In this document: positions 1 through 11,500 of the stretch, piece by piece
How positions within the stretch are numbered: position 1 is the stretch's first letter
How the letters are laid out: the number at the start of each line of letters is the position of its first letter
Assembly (NCBI GenBank): GCA_035772735.1
Contig: JASDFA010000002.1
Span: forward strand, 1,612,001-1,676,000
Length of the DNA: 64,000 bases
Source: Datura wrightii
Lineage: Eukaryota > Streptophyta > Magnoliopsida > Solanales > Solanaceae
Direction: 5' to 3'
The notes under the pieces: generated by a model
Databases searched by the model: none
Told to the model about the DNA's origin: nothing
Seen by the model: only the letters and a program-made list of their open reading frames with translations
Position numbers and translations under genes: made by a program

Positions 1-972
1 CTATATAAGCAGGCTGATAAAGAGAAGATTGCGGATGTTCTCTTGCTAATGGAAAAAGAAAATATAAAGCCAACTGACTTCATTTACCAAATACTTGTAG
101 ATGCTAAGGGTCAATCTAAAGATATTGCTGGAATGGAGCAAATTGTTGAGACCATGAAGGCTGAGGGGATAGAACCTAAAATGTATACAAAAAACATCAT
201 GGCGAAGCATTATATCTTTGCTGGTCTTGTAGGAAAGGCTGAGAATGTACTCAAACAAATGGAAGGAGAGATGAAGGAAAACCGTTTGGCCTGTCGGCAT
301 TTGCTTGCTCTTTATGCAGCTCTTAAAAAGGTTGATGATGTGCGCAGAATCTGGCAACTATGTGAGCCTAATGCACGAACTGATGAGTGCATGGCTGCCA
401 TTGAAGCTTTTGGAAATCTGCATAAAATTGAGGAAGCGGAAGCCATCTTTGATAAGATGTCAAAAGAAGGAAAAAATCTTACATCGAAGCATTATTATCC
501 TCTATTGAGAGTTTATGCAAGTCATAAGATGTTGGAGAAAGGAAAAGATCTCGTCAACCGGATGTCAGAGAGTGGCTGCCCGATCGGGCCATTAACTTGG
601 GATGGCCTTATAAGACTTCATATTAAAGCAGGAGAATTGGAGAAAGCAGACTCCATTTTGCAAAAAGCTGCACAGCATACCTACTTGAAACCAAAATTCA
701 TTTCTTATACAGCTGTGATGGATGAATATTCAAAGAGAGGCGACGTTCATAATTCCGAGAAGATATTTTACCAAATGAAACAAGCTGGATATGCTCGCCG
801 AATTCGCCAGTTCCAATGTCTTATTCAAGCTTATATCAATGCCAAAGCTCCTTGTTATGGAATTGCTGAGAGAACGAAAGCTGACAATGTATTTCCAAAT
901 AGAGCATTGGCGAATATGTTGTCAAATGTTGATCCATTTAAGAAGACACCTTTGTCTGAGTTGTTGATGTGA
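1..972 (+). CDS. PPR protein, mitochondrial PPR596-like (3' part)
   Basis: The frame is open from base 1 to a TGA at 970-972, so this is the last 323 residues of a gene that begins outside the window. It is a run of degenerate P-class pentatricopeptide helix pairs, for example the segments around GMEQIVETMKAEGIEP, EEAEAIFDKMSKEG, GKDLVNRMSESGCP and NSEKIFYQMKQAGY. It ends in a conserved non-repeat tail containing KADNVFPN and DPFKKTPLSELL. From memory the order and tail match Arabidopsis PPR596 (At1g80270) and its close relatives, which are mitochondrial RNA-binding proteins. No DYW or E editing domain is present. Targeting cannot be judged because the N terminus is missing. There is no intron in the visible part. 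The family call is firm, the exact orthologue less so. Confidence 0.9.
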   Translation, partial: LYKQADKEKIADVLLLMEKENIKPTDFIYQILVDAKGQSKDIAGMEQIVETMKAEGIEPKMYTKNIMAKHYIFAGLVGKAENVLKQMEGEMKENRLACRHLLALYAALKKVDDVRRIWQLCEPNARTDECMAAIEAFGNLHKIEEAEAIFDKMSKEGKNLTSKHYYPLLRVYASHKMLEKGKDLVNRMSESGCPIGPLTWDGLIRLHIKAGELEKADSILQKAAQHTYLKPKFISYTAVMDEYSKRGDVHNSEKIFYQMKQAGYARRIRQFQCLIQAYINAKAPCYGIAERTKADNVFPNRALANMLSNVDPFKKTPLSELLM

Positions 973-1942
973 TGATATCTTTATTCTTGAATCAAAAGTG
1001 GATCTTGCTACCTTTTTGTACTTGCCAAATTATACATTAGTACTAGTGGTAGTTGCAGGATGAACACTTAACAGATATCATCAGTTTCCTCTCTTTAACT
1101 GGGTTTTCCATGATTCTATTCTTGCTCTTTCTTGGAATTTAGATGTAATCAATGTCATTATTGTAACTTGGTGCAACTGTGTTTTGAAGAAAATCCCAAG
1201 TTGGGGTTAGTTATTTGATATATCATTGTAATTGTCGCTGCTTAACTGTATTAAGTAATTAGAGGCGGAGTTAGGGGACGCAAGGGATTCATCCACACCA
1301 CATTCATCAGAAAATTACATTGTACATACAAGATCAAAACTATCTTTTTATGAATAAATAATAGATGTTAATTCCCCTTGACTTTCCTTGGTGAAAATTC
1401 TAGAGGAATATGTTTAAGGTCCATCACGATATCTGTGTCAGACGCAAATTCAATCACAAAATCATTTCAAGTAAATTAAGCTTAGCATACAATTTACCAT
1501 TTACCAAAGATCAATATGAACTTTATGCAAGTTTTCTCACGTCTTTCTGTTCATTTACTTCCAAATTCAGACAGCTAAACACTCACCAATATAAGGTGGA
1601 ACAACAACGGTCTCCTCAGAAAACAAAACAAAAAAATGCTTCTGTAACAATTCTTTCTGAACATTACAGGTACGCTAGTAAGATGTGTATGTCTTCCATC
1701 TTTCCTTCTGTTTCAAGTGTAAGCCAGCTCAATACTTGTTCAACTTGAAATTGTGAGTCCATATGTACCAGGGGGACAACAAAAACTTGTGTGCGGGATA
1801 AAAACCAGAAGCACCTATAGGGCTCCAACTTAACTTCTTTTGTTTCTTTAAATACCTTCTCTGAATATAAGTCAGTTTCGTCTCATGACCAAGTTAAATT
1901 AAGATAATCTGCTATACAGAATCTTCAACCTTGATATCAGAC
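973..1942. other. Convergent 3' flanks
   Basis: This interval lies between the stop of the PPR gene (+) and the stop of the small membrane-protein gene (-). It should hold the two 3'UTRs. It is AT-rich. The longest open frame, 1410-1748 (+), has no recognisable motif and no codon character, and I do not call it a gene. Confidence 0.5.
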
Positions 1943-2623
1943 TTAAGCAGATGTTGAGCTTCTCAAAGCCGTTTCACGTTCCTGACGCCGTTGCTCTCTC
2001 TGAAACAGACTTGGAAAATAAGTTATCAGTAATATGGGAGAAAGAGGACAAAGACAAAGTAATACACTGAAATTAGAACATTTAATACAAATTAGAGTTC
2101 AGGTGGTTAGGAAAAGTTCAGAGAAATTGAAATCTACTTCAAACTATCAATCTTAAAGAGAACTCTCTGCTAAACCTGCTCAAACTCAAAGGTGTTGGTT
2201 CACTAAAAGAAACTTAATTCTCTGAATCAGTAACATAATCAACTGCAGAACTAAAGCTGCAGCAACTTGGAACATGTTGATGATAATTGTATGATTCATG
2301 CAAAGAAGGCAAAAAAACTTACAAGTTCTATGAACAAAGTGATATAAATAGCAAAAACCTTTATTCCAGTAAATGTCTCATCATGGACAATAAGAATTAT
2401 AAACAAGGAAGAAACAGAAAAGCACTAATACAAGCCTGTGATTGATGAAACGAAGAATAGTTTTCAGTTTGATTGTGGATATGATGATAACAAGTCTTAC
2501 TCTTCTTTCCCAATATGGATGAAAGCATACGAAATCATAGACAGGAGTTATTGTTGAGACCAAAAAAACATTAAGTCCAGTAAACAGCAGGAGAGCTGTC
2601 ATAGGCCGAGTTCTGTGAGGCAT
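1943..2623 (-). CDS. 59-aa conserved one-helix membrane protein
   Basis: This small spliced gene on the minus strand has CDS complement(1943-1999, 2501-2623). Exon A starts with ATG at 2623 and encodes 41 residues: MPHRTRPMTALLLFTGLN, then a hydrophobic stretch, then PVYDFVCFHPYWERR. After a GT-AG intron (2000-2500), exon B adds an arginine- and glutamate-rich tail beginning REQRRQERE and ends at TAA 1943-1945. Both junctions fall between codons. An untranslated exon ends at 4296, and a 1.6-kb leader intron (2651-4295) joins it to the coding exon, whose acceptor is at 2651-2652. The layout suggests one membrane helix (about residues 9-29) with a charged C-terminal tail. I believe similar small proteins are widespread in plants, but I know of no established function. 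The splice model is solid; the role is unknown. Confidence 0.7.
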
Positions 2624-4295
2624 ATTGCTGATATATGATGACTTCGAACTCTGCAAGACACAAACCCGCATTCAGTATACAAAACTGAAACTCAAGTCTG
2701 AAAAGTGAAGCTATCTAAATCACATTTCACAAACTGATGCATCTATATACAAAAGTGAACGGCGCATTGAAGATTATATAGGAGCCTAAGCACATTAATC
2801 AAGATGTTCCAAATGAAATATCTATATGCAAACAACTTCTAAAGAAACATTATTTGTTCCACCTCTATACAGGATAAAATAATCCCCACATTAACTTAGG
2901 ATGATTCATCCTTTTAATCAAAATCCATTTTATAATCAAATGCCGGATGAGCTCCATCCATCCTTAATCCCGTGACAAGAAAAAGACGCAACATTTCGCA
3001 AAATATTATATGATACATTTGAGAACAATATCTCATGCCTGTAGTTAGTGACATACATAGACCACTTTAGAGACTAGAAACAGTGCATGGTCTTTAGATT
3101 GTCAGGTTCTCTCTTTTTCTTCTATGCATGGACACGTATTGGGAACTTCAGTTCACCTCCACATCATTGACTGAAGTTCAGCCCAATGAGATAGGATAGT
3201 TGGTGCTATATTCAGTGTTATTAAAATCCAAAGCAATGAAACAACGTGAAGCGAAGGGGTTATTGTTCCATGAGCTATTGTATCATCAGTGAAACCATGC
3301 ACTTCGCACAATGACACTCAAAGTGATCCCAACGAGAAGCACTCGGTTCTTTGAAATTCAATTTTGAGGAATTTGACAAATATATACATTATCAATATAA
3401 GATACTGGAATTACTTTAATAGCAAGTAGATTGTTATAGTATTAAATTCATTACATGTTTGGTACTTTTTGATGCGGTGAATTGTACGCTTCACTACTCA
3501 GTTTTTTCTTCAAATCTCATCGACCTTATCGCTTTTTTGCACTTTTTGCTTTTATAATCACTTGCTATATCACAACAAATCCATCATTTTCATTAATATA
3601 CCCATACAAGTAAGGGTGCGATTCAGCATGGTTATTTTTCACACAGATTCTTTGAAATAAAAAAGGGGCAGCCCGATGCACGAAATATCCCCTTTTGCCC
3701 TTTTACGTAGGGTCCAGAAAAAGGCAGCACCAAAATGAGATATAACATAGGCAGCCTACCCTGTTACAAGCATCAATGACTGATTTCACAACCCGTATCA
3801 AATACTTGCACAAAAGTGTATTGTGTAGACGCCCATAAGAAAATCCATGTAATGTAGGTTGATTGTATCCTTTTGGTGATACCATGAAATCAAACTTGTA
3901 CAAAATAAGGATTCAGAAACCCAAAACACACAGACAAAAAGGAAAAAAGAAAGAAACAAATTATGCATTAGCTAACATGTCTCAATATGTATAAGCTAAA
4001 ATTGATAATTTTTTGATGGACTGCAGATTAAATGTCACTTCAATTTCAATTTTTAGAAGTAAAAAACAAATAAAGCTTCTCTCTTTTCAATTCAAGAATC
4101 GAAGATTCTATTTCTAGTTAAACTAATGCCTAAACCAACTTTTCTGAATTCTAATTTCTATTAGCAAAAGTAATTACAAGTTACAACAAAAACTCAAATT
4201 TAATCTTAAATTAGCCACCACTAATTAATAATCCTAATCGAGATAGACAAGAGATAATGAACTATAAGAATTAGCAAGAGATTAAAGGAACTTAC

Positions 4296-4380
4296 AACTC
4301 AATTTCGCCGGAGAGAGACGGAGATCAGTTGTCCGATAAAGAGACGGAGAAATTCGCAGGCAATGGTAAATTGCGTCGAC
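4296..4380 (-). other. 5'UTR exon of the 59-aa protein gene
   Basis: On the minus strand the sequence ...AATTGAGTT|GTAAGTTCC gives a strong donor after position 4296. It pairs with the acceptor at 2651-2652. No ATG opens a useful frame here, so it is read as a leader exon. The outer edge (transcription start) is only a guess from the promoter motifs beyond it. Confidence 0.5.
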
Positions 4381-4462
4381 TGGGCCGAAGAGATGGCCCT
4401 AATCTTATTTCCTAAAATTGGGCCAATGTATATTGGGATTTGGCCTTCCTTTTAAATGGGCT
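4381..4462 (-). promoter_or_regulatory. Cluster of Site II (TGGGCY) elements
   Basis: TGGGCC occurs at 4381-4386 and 4419-4424 and TGGGCT at 4457-4462, with a further GGCCC at 4395-4399. The spacing is about 38 bp. TGGGCY Site II elements are known TCP-factor sites in plant promoters of ribosomal, mitochondrial and other housekeeping genes. They sit just upstream of the leader exon of the minus-strand small-protein gene, which fits constitutive expression in dividing tissue. Confidence 0.55.
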
Positions 4463-5220
4463 TGATTCTATACATTTATACCCATACAAATACTTGCACA
4501 CACCTTTAAATTTGTTTTTTCATCACTTCTTTTAAATCTTTAAAGACAAGAATAGAAAAATAATAAATAAAATAAACTCATTGTGTTTTGTCATTCCCAT
4601 TTTATCCATATATTTTTGGTGAAATGTGTATATTACAATTTTATAGTTTGGAAAATATTGCCCCTCAAATAAATATTGGATTTTGGAATATGAGAGTATC
4701 CATACAAATTTACATGATGAGTTTATGAAAATTGTAGGTAAAATCTAAATATTTAAATTGCATAAAATGTACTTAGAGAACACCGCAATAACAAATACAA
4801 AAATACTTTAGAAAGTTTGTAAAAACGAAAGAAACGTTTCTTCAAAAGCATGAATAAAGAAAGAAAAAAGCTAATATGTTGTCTCTCAGAAAACGATAGA
4901 GATGACATGCAATCAACACGTTGAGTTACACGTATCCTATTAAAAAACACGTAACGTATATGGCATCGATAAATGAACCATTTCTTAAATGACAAAAAAT
5001 AATCACGTTGAAAAATCATGACTTTTCTAATATATAGAAAAATATTTACTAACAAATATTTTTAAAAAATGTACAATATTTTTTAAAACTTTTCAAAATA
5101 ATAACAGTCTCAATTTTTAAGTACAATGTAAGTGAGGAAAAAAAAACTATTTTAAATTTTAAATGAAAATAAATAAATAAATAAAAACTTCTTGAGAAGA
5201 CCTGGACTCGCTTTTTCCCT
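4463..5220. other. AT-rich intergenic region between divergent genes
   Basis: This lies between the minus-strand small-protein promoter and the DP leader. It is very AT-rich with no codon-like frame. It presumably holds the DP promoter. I saw no clear TATA box or E2F site that I would stand behind. Confidence 0.4.
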
Positions 5221-5264
5221 CCTTCCTCGAGCTAGAAACCAACTATTCTCCCTGCCGCCTTCGT

Positions 5265-5579
5265 ATGATCAAGAATCCTGCTAAACCTCAAAAAAAAAAT
5301 CGATTTATGAAAGCCTCAGATATCACTTCTTAAGCTTAATTCTCATATGGGTATCTGTCAAATTTATTAATTTCTCATCTGCGTTAGTTCCCTATAACGT
5401 GGAAAATCCAGAATTCTATTTTGTCCGTTTCTCATCTGGGTATCAAAAAATTTCCTTTTAAATTTGTTCAATTTTTGCTAGGATTGTTAGTAATTCAAGT
5501 AAATTTCATCTGGGTCAAGTGTAGATTGGCCTTTATTGAAACGGAAAGATTGTTAATGATTTTCTGGTGGCAATGTTGA
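5265..5579 (+). promoter_or_regulatory. uORF cluster in the DP leader
   Basis: If transcription starts upstream of about 5260, the leader holds three short ORFs. They are 5265-5333 (22 codons, with a second in-frame ATG at 5307), 5347-5370 (7 codons) and 5556-5579 (7 codons). The last one overlaps the DP start codon at 5573 in another frame. The DP ATG has a purine (G) at -3. Such uORFs usually lower translation; that effect is inferred here. Confidence 0.4.
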
Positions 5580-8500
5580 ATAATTTGGAGGATGGGGGAA
5601 AGAATCCGTCAGAGGTTTCTAGAGGGGGTAATGGTAGAGGGGGTGGGGGTGGGGTTACAAGGTCATGGGGCACTACTGTTTCGGGTCAATCGGTTTCTAC
5701 CAGTAGCAGTATTGGGTCTCCATCGAGCAGAAGTGAAGCGGCCATGGCGACCCCTGCCAGTGACAACACTTTTCTTAGGCTAAACAACCTTGATATTCAT
5801 GCTGATGATGCCGGATCTCAAGGGACAGCTGCGTGAGTCTTTTGTTTCTCTTTTTATGATATCTGTGAGAAAATGCTATCTTTATCGCTTGAACTTTTTG
5901 AAGATGGAACTCTACTTAGTGCAGAACTCGATTCAGCATATAATTAGTGGGTCCTCAGTCTAGGACTGTATATGTGCGTATGATAAATATTTGAAGAAAA
6001 ATGTTAAGAATATGTATATATAATAAGTGGCGCGGAGACTTTAAATCATGGATTAACCTAGGATTCTGTTGTTCTTACTAGTCTATCTGGTAAGTAAATG
6101 AAATGCTAGTCTAGAGGAATTACAGTAATTTGCTAAACCGCGAGGTAATGGAACTTGCATTAACCAGTTATCTTGAGTTTAAGAAGCATTGACATGGCTT
6201 AAAGACTGAGCTAAGGAATAACATGGACATGTGGAGATTGATAATGCTAGAACATTAGGAGAAAGACATCAGAAAAAGTAAGTGCAAAAAGCTTATAAGA
6301 ACGCATCGCTATAGTGACATAGGATTATGTCTTTTCAACTTTGTAGTAATCAGATCTCTAACCATGCAAGCTTCATGCGACTGGGTCAGGTTGTGCAGAC
6401 ATTTTTTTTAATGTAAACCTATTAGAATATTTGCTATCAAGGTGATGGTCCTACTGAGCTTCGCAAAACATGGCTCTTTAATATTTTCTAGAAACAGTAA
6501 GTGTTCATTGTTGTGGTTTAGACATCACAGGCGGTGATGTTACACTGTTCTTCTCATTTTGATGATTTGCTAGATTGCAATGTCCTTATGCGGTTTAACA
6601 TGGAACTCATGATTGAGTTGTTAAACATGTCTGTCAATAGTTCTCTTACAGTAATGTTTCCTTATATATACTTAAACTCAAGTTCTTTTTGGTAACAGGA
6701 AAAAGAAAAGAGCTCAGCGTGCTACAGGAGGGGATAAGAGTGGTAGAGGACTCAGACAGTTTAGCATGAAAGGTTTTTCTCTTAATCAGTTTTCATCTTC
6801 TTTTGGGTACTACTTGGAGAAATGTCTCGACTTTTGCAGCGGTTTGGTTGCTTTTATTTCACATGTCATTTGTTTCTTGTGTGTTGCAACTTGCAAGCAT
6901 CTCTTGTTTATTTGAAATGTCTAGACTTTTGCAGCGGCTGGGTTACTTTTGTTTCACATATCATTTGTTTCTTGTGTGTTGCAACTTGCAAGCATCTCTT
7001 ACTTGTTTGAGCTCTGGTATCAGAGTTTCTTACTATTATTAAGCTATTGTTTTTTTTGATGAAGCACTTAGCTATTGTTTTCTATCTACAGTTTGTGAGA
7101 AAGTAGAAAGCAAAGGAAGAACTACGTATAATGAGGTAAGTTGGCTTGAGAAAATTCATAATGTTATCAGCATTAGGTGATTTTAAAATTTCTGGTGTTT
7201 CCTTTATTTGTATCTTTGTTTCACAAATGGATGCTATGATTCATTGAACTCAGCTTAATAGTTGTGCCTTTCTACTTGTCTTTATTCTATTATACATTCA
7301 AAACCCTTCCTCGTCTGTACAATGTATTTGTTGGTGTTCAACTTACATTTTTTTTTAATTATGACGACTCTGATGTATGTATGCTGATTTTTATTTTCAT
7401 GACTCTGATGTATGATGATGTTTGGTATCTGGTTCTGACAGCACCTGGCGAGCAAACTACAAAGGAATATGCTAACTTTTATATCTATTTTGAGATAACA
7501 TTTTTTATCTGATACTTCCATCCTTTCTAACTTTTGTCATGCTAGTATCTTTTTACTTGTGTAATATCAGTATATCACACTATCAGCATATGAAAATTGA
7601 TCTTAGAGTTGATTCCATTTTCCACGGCTATGTCAAACACATAGATGTACACATTTTGACATTTAGGAAGAATTTGTGGTATCAAAAGCTCCTATCCTAT
7701 AGGGACTTCTCAACTGAGACATGTGTCATGTTAGGTGGAGGTACTGTATGTCAAGGTTTTTTTTTTCCTTCAGTGGATATATTTAGGGTATTTTGGAGGT
7801 TCCGTGGTCCTGTGTTTCTTTTAACCCTTAAAATGTTGTGACATTTTCCGCTGTTTGCTTTTTGACACTTCGCTTTTCTTTCTGTAAGGCATTTCATTAT
7901 GCTACAGCTACAGTTAGGAGACATTATCTTTGTAAATTTTGCTTAATGTACAAAAGTATTGATAGTAAGTTTTAAGGCTTTATTTGTTTGCACGTAATGG
8001 AGAATCTGAATGGTTGAATAGGTCTTAATCATTAAGATCTTGTGCGAAGTCTTAATATCATTAAGAGGTATTTTTGTGTGATAATTTTCACCGTCACTCT
8101 ATTCACATTCACCAGCCACCACCACTAACCACCTCTGCCATCACAACCACCACCGCCATTACCGATGCCAACACCAGCCATCACCACCATTTTCACACGA
8201 ATTGGCATTTGTTTTGCTTCATGTTGTTAACTAATTTGTTATAGCTTTGCTTATTTGGATCTTAATTTGTTGTTTTTGTTCTTTCTCATCTCTCACCCCC
8301 ACCGTTGACTAAGTTGTGAATAATTGGGTGGATGGCTGTTTCCCTTATTGGGAGCTTGTCACTTTGAGATGAGTTTGGTTTCTAGAATTTTGGTTGTTTT
8401 GGGTGCCTCAATCCAAGTTCCTCTTTCTGGCATTCGGTTATCTGTACATCACCTAATTGATGGAATGTCTGTTTTTTTGGTTTTCTGTTGAGTGGAGGGA

Positions 8501-11500
8501 CAATCTAATTAATTGTTACACATTGGTGTCTGCTGACATTTGCTTGGGAAGGATACTTGTGGTGCCCTATCATGTGATTTTGAGGTGTAGACTTTATATT
8601 CTTTTGTTTGTTATCAGAGAACTTTAGATTACCTCTCTTTGCTGGGGCTTTGGTGAGGCTACTCGATACGGGTGCGGATCTAGATGTCAGATTCTTCTTC
8701 ACATAAATTTTAGTATTCGGGGGTATAGATCCGAGTGCGGATACAGGTGCTGCGATATGGCAAACAGATATATATTATCACGAGATATATAAGTATATAT
8801 TTCGATTAATGTTATTGAACTAAAATTAATAAAATTTAATTCTTCATAAACACCTAATATTTTATTGAACCAAATGCCGAATCAATCGATATTTTTTGGT
8901 CATAGGTGTAGTCAAAGCACCCAAGGTAAGTTTATCAAATTCAGTGTGGATCCCGCGCCCACACTCAAACCGTGTCAATCGATATAAGCTGGTTTGCAAG
9001 AGTTTTGGCTTTCCCAACCAGACAAAACTTCTAGAGAATATAATTTCTTTAGAACCCCTATTTTATTTACATGCGCTCCCAGGCACGACGAGGACTATGA
9101 AGGGTCCGAGCATCATAGGATTTCCTAATTAATGCTTTTAACTATTCTCCAATTGTGTTTCTTCTCTCTATGGGAAGAGAATTTTAGAGGTAGATGTATG
9201 TAATAGTTATTAATTGAGATGATTCACTAAATGGCTTTTGGGTATGCAAAATAATGTCTCACAAGGGCATATAATTTATGGTCCTTGTTCTGTAGAACTA
9301 GTAATGGGGTTGTTTTCTGTCTTCAGGGTACATCTTATTATTAATCATGTACATGGCATGAGCACTGAGATGTGGATTATCTGTTCTGTGCATTGAATTA
9401 ATAGATTTACAATCAAAGTTATAGTTATTCTTCAATAAATCACTGCACAGATTTTCTGTAACTTAATCTCAGGGAAAAGAGATCTTAAGGACTTCCTTAT
9501 ACACAAAAAGCTGAAATACTTTTAACCTTGATTCTTCAAGCAAGTGCAATACTCTATATAGCCTCAACCTACATATTCAAAGTAGAAGAGGTAACTATAA
9601 TGAATGTCCAACTTACTTTTAACTGATTATATCAGTTAAAGAAGCTTTTGAGCAGGGTTCTTGTTTTCATCTTGTGAACTCCGGACTTGTTGGACTGTCA
9701 TCTCTTTTTTGGCCCGATATTCTGTAGATGTTAGGGAATGCAATTTTGAAAGAGTTGTCCCTGCACCACCTGTGTCCCCTGAAACTTGACAATACAAGGG
9801 TAATTGTACTTCTGTTGTTGGCTTCTAAGGACTTATTTGTACTGTGGTTGTACACTTGCATTTTTGTAGTTTACTGTGACTGCTTTCTGCTTGCTACATT
9901 CTCCTGTGTTGAACGATTTGCTTTTCAAGGGATTTTTGAATTCAGAAGTTAATGTCTTGCTCAGGTTGCAGATGAACTTGTAGCTGAGTTTTCTGATGCT
10001 ACCAATAGTCTTGCATGTCCAGATCAGGTTTTTCTCCATAGTCATGGTTCATAAATTTTAAACTTCCTTGTTTTTAACAATAAAATCAGTTTGAACCTTT
10101 TATTATGACAGAAACAATATGATGAGAAGAACATCAGACGACGAGTCTATGATGCTCTGAATGTACTTATGGCTATGGATATCATTTCTAAAGATAAAAA
10201 GGAAATACAGTGGAAGGGTTTACCACGAACTGATGCAAATGATATTGAGGAGCTAAAGGTTTGATTTAAAAATTTTCAATTTCGTATCTATCCCTCTCTC
10301 TGTCTTTTTTCCCCTCCTTTTTATTGAATTCGACGAGCCATCAATTTTGGCACCATCAGTTGATCATTGTTTAATCTAATCTCATGTTTATTTTAACTGC
10401 AGACTGAGCGTCTTAGCTTGAGAAATAGGATTGAAAAGAAAGCAGCCTATTTAGAAGAACTAGAAGAACAAGTATGAATTCTCTCTAAGCACTATCTTTA
10501 GTTCAATGTTAATAATAACTTTGATAGTCTTTCACAATGGTGATATGCATAATTCCTTGGTCTTGTAATCCTTATTCTTCTTTTTACTGAAGTGTTTTCC
10601 TTTTCCAAAGTATGTAGGGCTTCAAAACCTCATAAAACGCAATGAGCAGTTATATGGCGCAGGCAATGCTCCTAGTGGTGGTGTGGCTTTACCATTTATT
10701 TTAGTGCAGGTAAATGCTCAACAATCATCTATTGTTGTTATTGGTATTGTTTAGTAAATAAGTAACTATCTAATGCAAATCATTACATTCTTTTATGTCA
10801 TCTCATGATTTCTTTTGTTGGAATTAGTTTAAGCTACAAGTGAGGCAAGTAAGCTCGTGGCAGCATGCTTTCTTCAACTTGTCCTAGCTGTACTTGAGCT
10901 CAAGTAAATTTTGACCTAGCTCAGGCCCAACAATTTTGATATTAGTTATAGCTGATTGCTTTTCACCTACATTTGATTATAACCCTTCTTTCTAATAAAA
11001 ATCAGAAGGATAACTTTTTTATAAGAATGAATAGACAGATATCGAATACCTCTGGTTTCTGAACGAGAAGAAAAGAAGAGAAGGTTTCCCTATTTGTAAT
11101 TTCTTTTCACAAGCTCACAAGCTCGTATTCACACAGAAGAAAACATGTAAAATACTCTTTTCAACAGCAACTTCACAACACCACTTTTTATCACCTTCAA
11201 CGAAATATTGTCCAAATGCCTACTTAAGACTAGCTTAGTTAATGAAAATGGGTGAGTTATCCCATGTGAAGTTTTCCGTTTTGCTAGTGTTGGATTTTAT
11301 AGTATCAGTAGAACTCCAAGATGCAAGAGTAGTGCTGGTCTTAGGCGAGTAGAGCTTTTGTGCATCTAAAAGAATAAAACTCCTATCAAGACGATTTTGA
11401 TTGAAGCTTGGAAGGAGATGAGCTTCTGTATATTTTCTTACATATTGAGTTTATAGTCACAAAATATTTCTTAAAGAAACTACTTTTGTGGTTCAGCTAG

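Noticed and set aside
1410..1748. Plus-strand frame after the PPR gene
   Set aside because: Low-complexity composition and no recognisable domain; lies in expected 3'UTR/flank.
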